Of a stretch of DNA of 24,727 bases, positions 7,249-14,740 are shown in pieces; the stretch's first letter is position 1, and each line of letters begins with the position of its first letter. The notes beneath the pieces were generated by a model. The model searched no databases, was not told where the DNA came from, and saw only the letters and a list, made by a program, of their open reading frames with translations. The stretch is taken from assembly GCA_025996865.1 (NCBI GenBank), contig BNTV01000075.1, forward strand, positions 1 to 24,727, read 5' to 3'. A program made the position numbers and the translations under genes. The DNA comes from Bacteroidia bacterium (GTDB taxonomy: Bacteria > Bacteroidota > Bacteroidia > Bacteroidales > Azobacteroidaceae).

Positions 7249-7553
7249 TTTCTTATAAGTTTTAATGTGAATAATGCTACAAAGATAATGCCTTATAAAA
7301 GGCTTTGCAATAGGTAATTCCTCCCAATTTTATATCAACTTTATTTTCAAGATTCTACAAATACCATTCCATGATTTGTCGCAAAAATAACAGCCTCAAG
7401 CATAGAATGAACGCCCAATTTTCGGTACAGCATCGTTTCTGTATTCCAGATTGTCTTTTCAGATACACAAAGGATGTCGGATATTTCCTTATTACTTTTT
7501 CCTTGCTTGGCTAATTTCAGAATCTCTTTTTCTCTGTTTGTAAGGTTAATTAA
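7138..7553 (-). repeat. 416-bp duplicated block, copy A
   Basis: Aligns without gaps to 14325-14740 with three mismatches. It spans the C-terminal third of the LuxR-type regulator gene, the intergenic promoter and the first codons (leader) of the papain-like protein gene. Identity falls sharply on the downstream side, inside the leader-protein gene. On the other side copy B is cut by an IS1595 element. Confidence 0.95.
7280..7310 (-). promoter_or_regulatory. promoter with spacer palindrome for leader-protein/GLUG operon A
   Basis: Minus strand: -33-like TTG at 7310-7308, a 20-bp spacer, then TATCTTTG at 7287-7280, a close match to the Bacteroidetes TTTG/TAnnTTTG promoter. The spacer contains the perfect inverted repeat GCCTT-N4-AAGGC (7303-7290), placed where a regulator would contact RNA polymerase or block it. 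The same arrangement occurs in copy B. Confidence 0.65.
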
Positions 7554-8147
7554 TTTTTTTTCTTGCCACTGATGCTTCTCAAAGGAATAGGAACTATACT
7601 TTTTTTTGTCTTTACTGTAAATTCCCAAATTCCCGGATTTGTGTATCACAGAACCGGATAGATGACAAACGGCCATCCTCGCACAATCATTTATAAAGAT
7701 GAGAGAAATTTTGTGATAAACCATCAAAGGCAATCCATGATTAAGCAATCTGACATTAAACGCAAAGTAATCAATTTCCTGCGGGTTGCTGTCAGGTTCG
7801 GATAAATATTGTAAAACAGCGCGGTGAATACCAATGAACAATTGTAAATCCTCAGGATAGACAATCTTCGAGAAAAAATCGTAACCCATTTTCAGAGCAT
7901 CATCAAGAGAATATTCGGACAAAAAGAGCTCGTGGTCGGAAACGAAATGAAAACATTGTTTGTGGAAATCAATCACATAAACACTCCCGTTCATTATCTT
8001 TGAAAAAGACTTGAATATTTTCATTTGCAATTCGGATATTTCTTCATCTTCACTCGGTGGTGTAGGAATAGAAGAAATATTTTCAAAAAACAAATGAGGC
8101 ATCAATTCCTCTTTTGTGTGTAAATGCATTTCATGTAAATCGGGCAT
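7347..8147 (-). CDS. LuxR-type HTH transcriptional regulator A
   Basis: A 266-residue soluble regulator. The C-terminal part is a LuxR/GerE helix-turn-helix: LTNREKEILKLAKQGKSNKE (from about residue 202), followed by ISDILCVSEKTIWNTETML and YRKLGVHSMLEAVIFA. The N-terminal 190 residues look like a PAS-type sensor seen in Bacteroidetes regulators (YDFFSKIVYPEDLQLF near 90-105 has the typical 'hP-eDl' pattern); the ligand is unknown. There is no phospho-receiver domain. The gene lies directly upstream of operon A and its stop is 37 bp from that operon's -33 element, so it probably controls the leader protein and GLUG genes of both copies. A truncated duplicate of its C-terminus is at 14534-14740. 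It has its own -7 box at 8184-8177. Confidence 0.88.
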   Translation of the reverse strand: MPDLHEMHLHTKEELMPHLFFENISSIPTPPSEDEEISELQMKIFKSFSKIMNGSVYVIDFHKQCFHFVSDHELFLSEYSLDDALKMGYDFFSKIVYPEDLQLFIGIHRAVLQYLSEPDSNPQEIDYFAFNVRLLNHGLPLMVYHKISLIFINDCARMAVCHLSGSVIHKSGNLGIYSKDKKKYSSYSFEKHQWQEKKLINLTNREKEILKLAKQGKSNKEISDILCVSEKTIWNTETMLYRKLGVHSMLEAVIFATNHGMVFVES

Positions 8148-8176
8148 AATTTTTTTTATTTTACCTTAAATCCTTG

Positions 8177-8184
8177 CAAAGTTA
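8177..8184 (-). promoter_or_regulatory. -7 box for the LuxR-type regulator A gene
   Basis: On the minus strand TAACTTTG matches TAnnTTTG, 29 bp upstream of the ATG at 8147. A -33 TTTG at proper spacing is not evident. It separates the regulator from the upstream LanC-like/GT2 genes. Confidence 0.5.
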
Positions 8185-8258
8185 AACAAAAAATGGCATA
8201 TAATTTATTTCCGCTCAAAAAAGAATTAACCTAAATTTCTATATCTAAATACTTATAA

Positions 8259-9149
8259 TCAATGATTAATAAAATGATCAAACTTTTTAATTGAAAGGTT
8301 GGACAGGTTTGAAAATCGAGTGGTATCATATATTTTTTTGAACAAATTATAAAAAAATATTGCCATATCTTGTTTTTTTATCAATTCTTTGTGTTGCAAT
8401 TCTTTAAATCCTGTTAACATTGATTGTAATTCAGGATGAATCTCTTTGTACATATCTGCTAAGTATTCAAGGATTTCATTTATTATTTGATCGGTTGCCT
8501 GTTTCTGTCTTTCATCTTTTTGCTTGTTTACTTCCGAATCGGAGATACGATGATAATGCAAGAATTGACTATCAATATAGAATTGTCCCTCGTTTTTTGC
8601 TATTTCGACCCAAAGTTTAAAATCTTCTACAGGACAACAATTTTCGTAATGCAAATCATGTTCTATTAAGAAATTCTTCCGAATCATTGCTGTAAAATGA
8701 AAAATCCGATTTCCTCGCAAAAACGACAACAATGGATTGTCTATCCATCCACAGGGTATATTAGTTATACTTCCTGATACTATTGTGTCGCTCATTTGCT
8801 TCATCCTTGTACTACATACAGTAATCGTTGGTTCTGCTTCCATTGTGGCATATTGTATTTTTAATCGGTCAACATGCATGATATCATCGGCGTACATGAG
8901 AGATATATATTTCCCTGAAGATTTTTCTATCCCTACATTCAATGAATGAACGTAATCCATCGGTTCTTTAACGATACAAATACGTTTATCTTTAAAAGGC
9001 CCGGCAATGGATAATGCGTTATCGATCGATTCAAAATTTAGTATAATCAATTCAAAATCTACAAAAGATTGATTGAGTACACTCTTGATAGCATCATATA
9101 TGTACTTCTCATTATTGCCTAAAGGCATTATTATTGATATTAAACACAT
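8259..9149 (-). CDS. family 2 glycosyltransferase
   Basis: A 296-residue GT-A fold glycosyltransferase. The N-terminus has the nucleotide-sugar-binding start LISIIMPLGNNEKYIYDAI and SVLNQSFVDFELIILN. The DxD-like metal motif is in KYISLMYADDIMH (about residues 85-97). The catalytic-base region is ENCCPVEDFKLWVEIA (about 184-199, the usual E-D motif). After residue 225 it carries a helical tail unlike the minimal domain. There is no membrane segment. The donor sugar and acceptor cannot be predicted. It lies 39 bp downstream of the LanC-like gene with no promoter-like box between them, so they are probably one transcript. This suggests that it modifies the product of the same system (a glycosylated peptide or surface protein) rather than LPS, but that is inference from neighbourhood. 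Confidence 0.87.
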   Translation of the reverse strand: MCLISIIMPLGNNEKYIYDAIKSVLNQSFVDFELIILNFESIDNALSIAGPFKDKRICIVKEPMDYVHSLNVGIEKSSGKYISLMYADDIMHVDRLKIQYATMEAEPTITVCSTRMKQMSDTIVSGSITNIPCGWIDNPLLSFLRGNRIFHFTAMIRKNFLIEHDLHYENCCPVEDFKLWVEIAKNEGQFYIDSQFLHYHRISDSEVNKQKDERQKQATDQIINEILEYLADMYKEIHPELQSMLTGFKELQHKELIKKQDMAIFFYNLFKKIYDTTRFSNLSNLSIKKFDHFINH

Positions 9150-9188
9150 TGTATTACTCTTTATTAATTTAACATAAACGTTTTATTG

Positions 9189-10171
9189 TTATAATATTTC
9201 AGTATGTTTATTCGCATGAAATAAAAGAAGACGTCCCAATCCTGCTTCATATCCTATCGGAGAAAAATTTTTATCAATTAATTTCAGCAAATTTTGCATT
9301 GTCGCTTCTTTCTTAGTAATTTCTAAATCAGGGACATGCTCATAATCTATAATTTCGCTTTTTTCATTATCATAGATCAATTTTATTAAATCAATTCTTT
9401 CTTTTAATGAAAGAGCATCTGTATAGATGTTTTTGATCCCATTCCTTATATTATCTTCAACAATATCTTTGTATTTTTTTATCTTATACTTTTTTACAAG
9501 CCTGTTTAAGTACAAACCGACAATAAGGGAACTCGCCACCCTTCCTTTTCGATACAAATCAGAATAGTCGGCTAATAATGCGTTTGAAAAATATATATAA
9601 CCGGAATAGTCAATTAATTTAAGGTAACTTTCATAAATGTTCAACACTGCAGATTTATCATTAACATAGCGAATATCGGCAAAATCATGGAATTGTATGG
9701 TTAAAAATAGTTCCAATCCTTCAAATATTTTTTTATAATTTTTGGCAGTCGATCATCCTCTCTTTTTATATTGCCTACTTTAGAAAGAAAGTAAATTATC
9801 CGTAGTGAATTCACCAATCTCAAAGGTTCTTTTTCTATATTTTCAAGATTTTTGATCAGTGCTTCATATTGTTCTCCGAATATTTCATCGAAGTCAGCTT
9901 CCAACAATTTATTTTCGATCAGATAAAGCAACGTATATCCAATTCCAGCCAAGCCGTTTTCAAAATTATCGTCTTTATTTTTAATGATTAATACTTCCTG
10001 TAACAAATTAAAAGCTTTATCTTCTATCTTTTCGTCTCTTAAACACCTTGATACCTCAAAAAGAGATAATGACAATCCTGCTTTGCCATTATATAACCCT
10101 GTTGCTTTTGTTATGTCGGCATTTAATAAAATGTAATCAACAAACTCTCGAACAATTGTTTCTTGTATCAT
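9189..10171 (-). pseudogene. LanC-like (lanthionine synthetase C-like) protein, frameshifted at A7
   Basis: Two overlapping frames together give about 328 residues. The first (10171-9701) has the repeated Gly-rich helical hairpins of the LanC/alpha-toroid family: GLYNGKAGLSLSLFEVSR and DNFENGLAGIGYTLLYLIEN. The second (to 9189) ends with the matching C-terminal repeat PIGYEAGLGRLLLF. The frame changes in a run of seven A on the minus strand near 9730-9740; one additional A would restore IIKKIFEGLELFLTIQF across the junction. LanC enzymes are Zn-dependent cyclases of lanthipeptides; the Cys and His zinc ligands are not evident here, as in other Bacteroidetes LanC-like proteins I recall. The start ATG at 10171 gives a natural N-terminus. 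It could be a pseudogene, phase-variable by slippage, or a sequencing error. It is followed closely by the GT2 gene. Confidence 0.75.
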
Positions 10172-10201
10172 AATTATATATCTATTTAAAATTTTTCGTA
10201 A

Positions 10202-10911
10202 CTACTCTGGTCTATAAAATTTAGTACACAGCCAAAACTTGTAAGCTGTAAAAACATCCTGTCCGTTTTTGACGGTTGTATTGATAACAGACGAAGCATG
10301 AAACCTGTGTTTTTTACCGTTTACATGACAGCCTGTCTCATCGGCTCCTGCCACCTCGCTTTTTGCAATACGAGCCTGAATTTCCTTATAGATTACTTCC
10401 GATTTCTTGCTCATTCCGGCAAGAATATTGTCAATGCTCCCCTCCGAGAGGGGCAAATGAAAAATATCCCAAAAAAATTGACGTATACGCCGATACGGAA
10501 GAAACTGCCGGACGGACAGATGTTCAATATAACACGGTTGTACACCGGAGATTTCCACTTCCCGGCAACGACTTGCCGGTTCTCCCGAAACAGTTTCCGG
10601 TGACTGACTACATCCGTTGCAATAATTCGGGCTGTGCTCAATTATTTCGTCTACAGCTTCCTGCATAACAAGTGTGTGGTCGCTGGTATGTCCCGCTTGA
10701 CCTCCCTTTTTTTAGTTCTCTTACCACAAAGACTTATTGTATTACTGCGTCCGATGTCCAGAGAAGATGCGGTAGAACTTGCTTTACTGTTACGACCGTT
10801 TTTGAGCAAAGCAATTTCTTCCGTCAAACGCACCACTAACTCCGTCAGTTCTGCGATTTGCGCTTTCATTCGCTCGTATTCTTTACGTGGTATCGTAATC
10901 ATTTCTTCCAT
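10202..10911 (-). pseudogene. IS66-family transposase, deleted and frameshifted
   Basis: The N-terminal part from ATG 10911 carries the coiled-coil segment typical of IS66 TnpC (KEYERMKAQIAELTELVVRL, then TEEIALLKN). After about 90 codons the frame changes near 10655-10665. The second frame holds LSVRQFLPYRRIRQFFWDIF, SEGSIDNILAGMS and the catalytic-Asp motif VAGADETGCHVNGKKH. Two internal deletions are inferred by comparison with remembered IS66 proteins: one before LSVRQFLPYRR, and a large one after NGKKH that removes most of the DDE core and fuses it to a C-terminal-like segment (SVINTTVKNGQDVFTAYK). It cannot be functional. It sits between the GT4 remnant and the LanC-like gene, splitting what was probably one operon. 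Confidence 0.87.
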
Positions 10912-10915
10912 GACG

Positions 10916-10923
10916 CAAATGTA
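10916..10923 (-). promoter_or_regulatory. -7 box of the IS66 transposase
   Basis: On the minus strand TACATTTG fits TAnnTTTG but lies only 5 bp before the first ATG (10911). Translation may therefore begin at the next in-frame ATG, the fourth codon (MITIPRKEY). It could drive read-through transcription into the LanC-like and GT2 genes. Confidence 0.4.
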
Positions 10924-10979
10924 CATAAAAATTAGAATTTCCAAGCGCGTAAGATAAAAAATAAAAAGTTTTTCAGAGG

Positions 10980-11092
10980 AAAGGTAACGATTATTTATCA
11001 GAAATCACCCCAATTATATTTGAACAAGAAGAAACCTTGCTAACTTTGCAAGAAAAAAGCGCGAAGGTAGCAGCGTAGTCGGATTTTAAATA
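10980..11092 (+). repeat. 113-bp dispersed repeat, copy 2
   Basis: Matches 4359-4471 with two mismatches. Here it lies between the IS66 remnant and the truncated GT4 gene. It carries the same plus-strand TAACTTTG box at 11041-11048, which would transcribe antisense to GT4 and GLUG2. On the minus strand it supplies an artificial tail and stop codon (at 10991) to the GT4 reading frame. Confidence 0.8.
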
Positions 11093-11494
11093 GTGGATAT
11101 TCCCTGTAAGGTAACCTGACTTTTGTGGATATCGGCCCCAAACAATGGAGCAATAATATATTTTCACCTGTTCATAAGTCAAATCACTAAAGAAGATAAA
11201 AGGTGTATTGGCTTCCACAGGAAAAAACAATAAATCACCAAAGAAAATCAAATCAAAATTCAACGTATTGATACGTTCGGATAATAGTCTGTTTAGATTT
11301 TCAACATATCTGTCAGCAGGAATGAAAGTATCTGCAAAATTTCCCTTTACGAATAAATCAAGTTGCCCCAATAATTCTAAACCTATTATTTCTATATGAT
11401 GCTTTTCTTTCAACTTATTGTATATATAATACATTGTTCCTGACCAACTGTTTATATCTTTCGGATCCAATCGTGTGAGAAAAATGATATTCAT
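11093..11494 (-). pseudogene. GT4-type glycosyltransferase, N-terminal fragment
   Basis: About 134 residues of the N-terminal Rossmann half of a GT-B glycosyltransferase: NIIFLTRLDPKDINSWSGTM and YYIYNKLKEKHHIEIIGLEL are typical of Bacteroidetes family 4 enzymes. The reading frame then passes into the 113-bp repeat and stops at 10991, so the donor-binding C-terminal half is missing. It starts 14 bp after the end of GLUG2, so it was co-transcribed with the leader-protein B and GLUG2 genes. The rest of the gene is not found beyond the IS66 remnant, so it was deleted rather than just interrupted. Confidence 0.82.
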
Positions 11495-11508
11495 CGATAA
11501 GTTATTTT

Positions 11509-13908
11509 TTAATCATTGAACCAAAACACCTTTTCAAAATCCATCAAATACTTGTCGAATTTTTTCTTACTTTTGTTGGTCAGCATGAAATTGAGATGAA
11601 TCCGGTATCCTTCTTTAGATGTTATTACTACGGTTTTGCATGTCGTGTATTTATCCTCATAAACATTTTTCTGTAAATCTTTAGGATATATCTCCATTAC
11701 GTTGGCATTAAACATTTTTCGCGCTTGTTCATTTGGAGAATCGTAGTATTGGGCTCCATCTTTACCGAGAGGGACATATACAAAAATCACACAATCTTCA
11801 CCCTTAAACCTGATAATTGAATGTAGATTACCAAAAAGCACTTTAAAAAACGTAGCGCCATAAGACAGTTCATGACGATAGGATTGCGCTATTGTGGGTA
11901 AAGGGTCTTTTTCCGTTACTTCTGTTACGGATATAAGATCTTCGTTTTGAGAGGCAATTAAAAATGAAGGCATATTTATACTTACATTTATTTTCTTCAT
12001 TTCCTTTTCCAAAGCGGTTTCTCTTTTGCGTATATCTTTCACCTGTTTGGCGGGATCAACCTTACTTACTTTTTTGAACGGTTTAGGAGCTGGCAGGTAA
12101 CAGTCTTTTCCCTTGCTGTTTCCGTCATTCCATTGGTCTGCGCCAACACCCTTTGTCAGATTTTCCATAATGCCAAGCCCTTCCGTTGCCATTTTGATAA
12201 GAGGGATAGGAAGGAGGCTGTTGCCGGGGACGGGAGTATCGTCGAAGTCGCTTCGGGTATAACCTATACCTTTGCCATGAGCACTAACGCTGTTGTAATA
12301 ACTGTTGCTGATCGTACCGGTGACGTTACCTCCGACGATGCCCCCGACATACCATTTGCCCTCAAGACCACCGATATGCCACTGCCCTTCTACATCGCCC
12401 GTGGCATAGCAGTTGCTGATTGTGCCGCGGTTAAGCCCTACTAAACCACCGGCAGCATCTTTTTTGCTCTTTATATTGCCTGTAGCGCAACAATTGTTGA
12501 TTGTAAATTCATTAACCCCCACCAATCCGCCTACATCCAAATTGCCCTTAACATCGCCCGTGACGTAACAGTTGCTGATTGTGCCACTATTGCTCCCTGC
12601 TAATCCGCCGACAAAGTCAATACCGGTTACACCTCCGGAAGCAATCTCTATGCCGAGGTTTTGAATGGCAGAACTCTCGCCTGTAATTCCGAAGAATCCG
12701 ACATGATCTATATTCGGACGATCAATAAAGAGGTTGGTGATTTTGTGTCCGTCTCCATCGAAAGTTCCTGAAAAAGAGCGATAGTCGCCACTTCTCCCTA
12801 TCGGCCGCCAGTTTGTGCCGTCAGAGAGTTTAATATCCTGTGTGAGTTTTAAGTATTTGCCGGAGTAGTTGTTTGCGCCGCTGTTTATGTCGGTTGCAAG
12901 TTGTTCCAGATCAGTCTGATTGGATATCAGGAAGGGATTGTCGGCGGTGCCGGCGCTGCCGCTGAATGTTGACGGTGTTGCCGCCACTTCTGTATCTTGT
13001 CTGTTTTGTACTGTTTGGGCGACATCAATGGAGTCGCAATTGACTATTGTACTTGAGTTGAGTTTATACCCCACCAGACGGCCGACATTCTCTTTCCCTG
13101 TAACATTACCCGTAGCGTAACTATTACTGATTGTACTTTGGTTAACCCCCGCCAAGCCGCCGACAGTCTCTTTACCCTCAACGTTACCTGTGGCATAACA
13201 ATTGTTGACTGTGTTGCCGTTAGTCGCTATCAATCCGCCGACGGTTCCGATGCCTTCAACATTGCAAGTGGTATAGCAGTTGTTAATCTCACTTGATATA
13301 CTGCTTCTCCCAACCAAACCGCCGACTCCATTTCTGCCCTTTACATTTCCCGTAACGTAGCAGTTGCTGATCTTAGAGGAGTTAACCCCCACCAAGCCTC
13401 CAATATCCATATTGCCCTCTACATAACCCGTGACGTAGCAGTTGCTGATTGTACCGAAATTGCCCCCTGCCAAACCCCCGACACGCTGATTGCCGGTTAC
13501 ACCTCCGGAAGCGATCTCTACCCCAAAATTTTGAATGACAGCACGATGACCGGTAATTCCGAAGAGACCGATGTTGTACATAGTATTCGGACGATCAATA
13601 AAAAGGTTGGTAATCTTGTGCCCGTCGCCATCAAAAAGACCATCGAAAGGCGCTTTATCACCACCCCCTATCGGTTGCCAATTTGTACCGTCGGTGAGCT
13701 TAATGTCTCGAATAAGTTTTAGGTATTTGCCTGAGTAATTATTACTGCCGTTGGTTACATCATTTGCAAGCATCTCCAAATCAGCCTGATTTGATATAAG
13801 GAACGGAGCGTCAACCGTACCGGTGCCGCCGCTGAATTTTGATTGCGCCAATGCTCCAATTGTTGTCAAAAGGGCGATAATAAGAGTAAACAAGTATTGT
13901 TTATTCAT
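11509..13908 (-). CDS. secreted two-module GLUG-repeat protein 2
   Basis: A 799-residue exported protein. The signal peptide MNKQYLFTLIIALLTTIGAL ends in ALAQ|S. Module 1 (about residues 23-310) has an opening domain (SGGTGTVDAPFLISNQADLE; DGDGHKITNLFIDRP) and about six GLUG repeats (VGGLAGxN..ISNCYVTGNVEG). Module 2 (about 314-605) repeats the same plan with about five GLUG repeats and ends in PAPKPFKKVSKVD. GLUG1 corresponds to module 2. Residues about 606-799 form a separate domain of unknown family, starting with a charged helix (KDIRKRETALEKEMKKINVS) and containing a beta-rich region (GEDCVIFVYVPLGKDG; CKTVVITSKEGYRIHLNFML) that may resemble a lipid- or stress-binding fold; I cannot name it. 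It follows the leader-protein B gene by 11 bp and precedes GT4 by 14 bp. Surface adhesion or display is inferred from the family. Confidence 0.88.
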   Translation of the reverse strand: MNKQYLFTLIIALLTTIGALAQSKFSGGTGTVDAPFLISNQADLEMLANDVTNGSNNYSGKYLKLIRDIKLTDGTNWQPIGGGDKAPFDGLFDGDGHKITNLFIDRPNTMYNIGLFGITGHRAVIQNFGVEIASGGVTGNQRVGGLAGGNFGTISNCYVTGYVEGNMDIGGLVGVNSSKISNCYVTGNVKGRNGVGGLVGRSSISSEINNCYTTCNVEGIGTVGGLIATNGNTVNNCYATGNVEGKETVGGLAGVNQSTISNSYATGNVTGKENVGRLVGYKLNSSTIVNCDSIDVAQTVQNRQDTEVAATPSTFSGSAGTADNPFLISNQTDLEQLATDINSGANNYSGKYLKLTQDIKLSDGTNWRPIGRSGDYRSFSGTFDGDGHKITNLFIDRPNIDHVGFFGITGESSAIQNLGIEIASGGVTGIDFVGGLAGSNSGTISNCYVTGDVKGNLDVGGLVGVNEFTINNCCATGNIKSKKDAAGGLVGLNRGTISNCYATGDVEGQWHIGGLEGKWYVGGIVGGNVTGTISNSYYNSVSAHGKGIGYTRSDFDDTPVPGNSLLPIPLIKMATEGLGIMENLTKGVGADQWNDGNSKGKDCYLPAPKPFKKVSKVDPAKQVKDIRKRETALEKEMKKINVSINMPSFLIASQNEDLISVTEVTEKDPLPTIAQSYRHELSYGATFFKVLFGNLHSIIRFKGEDCVIFVYVPLGKDGAQYYDSPNEQARKMFNANVMEIYPKDLQKNVYEDKYTTCKTVVITSKEGYRIHLNFMLTNKSKKKFDKYLMDFEKVFWFND

Positions 13909-13919
13909 GGTATTTATAC

Positions 13920-14435
13920 TTAATACATTACGTAGCTTACATTACTTGCTTGACTTGCTGCAATGGTCATGTGAGTATTAAGTTGTGGATCAAAAATGTT
14001 AAGGGAATTATCCGCATTTGTACTAAGTACAATAACAGCGTGATTACTACCGGTATTACTATAATTACTTATATTATTGGTATTAAAAAAGCCTATATAT
14101 TGACCTTCAATACTACCGGAAGCTATAGAATAATTACCAGAAGTTACACGGGAAGTAAGATAATTTTGTATATCCGAAATACTCATTCCTGCTCCATTCG
14201 CTTCTAAAATACTGGCTGTTCCCGGATAATTTGAATAAACATTGCCAAAATAACTCAATGCGTACGATTCTGCTGCTGATTCCGAGAAAGATATTCCTCC
14301 ACTTTCCATATATGAAACACACCTCCAAAAACAGTCATTATCATATTTACCCCAATAAGTATCCTGTTCGGATTCATCAATCATTGACATTGTTTTTGCC
14401 AGTTCATCTAAACTCTTTTTTGTTAATTTTCTCAT
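13920..14435 (-). CDS. leader-bearing papain-like small protein B
   Basis: A 171-residue paralogue of protein A. The leader-like N-terminus is identical over the first 31 residues (LDELAKTMSMIDESEQDTYW then GKY). The candidate active residues are kept: Cys35 in NDCFWRC, His132 in NHAVIVLS and Asp149 in LNIFDPQL. The segments between and after them differ (for example SNYPGTASILEANGAG against the corresponding stretch in A), a five-residue insertion is present near residue 105, and the C-terminal 20 residues share little. Conserved leader with variable body is the pattern of natural-product precursors or diversified effectors. It is preceded by a promoter copy at 14497-14467 and followed after 11 bp by GLUG2. 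As for A, the function is not established. Confidence 0.8.
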   Translation of the reverse strand: MRKLTKKSLDELAKTMSMIDESEQDTYWGKYDNDCFWRCVSYMESGGISFSESAAESYALSYFGNVYSNYPGTASILEANGAGMSISDIQNYLTSRVTSGNYSIASGSIEGQYIGFFNTNNISNYSNTGSNHAVIVLSTNADNSLNIFDPQLNTHMTIAASQASNVSYVMY

Positions 14436-14466
14436 TTTCTTATAAATTTTAATGTGAATAATGCTA

Positions 14467-14497
14467 CAAAGATAATGCCTTATAAAAGGCTTTGCAA
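14467..14497 (-). promoter_or_regulatory. promoter with spacer palindrome for leader-protein/GLUG operon B
   Basis: Same architecture as copy A: TTG at 14497-14495, 20-bp spacer, TATCTTTG at 14474-14467, and the inverted repeat GCCTT-N4-AAGGC at 14490-14477 in the spacer. Not one base differs from copy A across this stretch. Confidence 0.65.
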
Positions 14498-14533
14498 TAG
14501 GTAATTCCTCCCAATTTTATATCAACTTTATTT

Positions 14534-14740
14534 TCAAGATTCTACAAATACCATTCCATGATTTGTCGCAAAAATAACAGCCTCAAGCATAGAATGAACG
14601 CCCAATTTTCGGTACAGCATCGTTTCTGTATTCCAGATTGTCTTTTCGGATACACAAAGGATGTCGGATATTTCCTTATTACTTTTTCCTTGCTTGGCTA
14701 ATTTCAGAATCTCTTTTTCTCTGTTTGTAAGGTTAATTAA
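14534..14740 (-). pseudogene. LuxR-type regulator B, C-terminal remnant
   Basis: The last 69 codons (from LINLTNREKEI to the stop) of a duplicate of regulator A, essentially the helix-turn-helix alone. No start codon or sensor domain remains, because the IS1595-like element occupies the upstream side. The surviving regulator A would have to serve both promoters. Confidence 0.9.

Larger units (their letters stand above)
10198..10979 (-). mobile_element. IS66-family element remnant
   Basis: Contains an internally deleted, frameshifted IS66 transposase. One end may be GTAACTACTCTGG at 10198 (plus-strand reading), because IS66 elements begin with GTAA and the transposase C-terminal coding ends at 10202, right at this point. 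The other end, upstream of the transposase start, is not definable: no matching inverted repeat was found before the 113-bp repeat at 10980. Confidence 0.65.
14325..14740 (-). repeat. 416-bp duplicated block, copy B
   Basis: Gapless match to 7138-7553 with three mismatches. Copy B ends exactly where the IS1595-like element begins (14741), so the rest of the duplicated regulator gene was lost there. Confidence 0.95.

Noticed and set aside
10991..11494. Single 167-residue protein over GT4 and the repeat
   Set aside because: The last 34 residues are translated from the 113-bp repeat and match the translation of copy 1, so this is a chance fusion of a truncated glycosyltransferase.
12050..13850. 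Regularly spaced repetitive DNA that could be taken for a CRISPR or tandem repeat array
   Set aside because: The periodicity is the degenerate coding of GLUG repeats in an open reading frame, not identical repeats with unique spacers.
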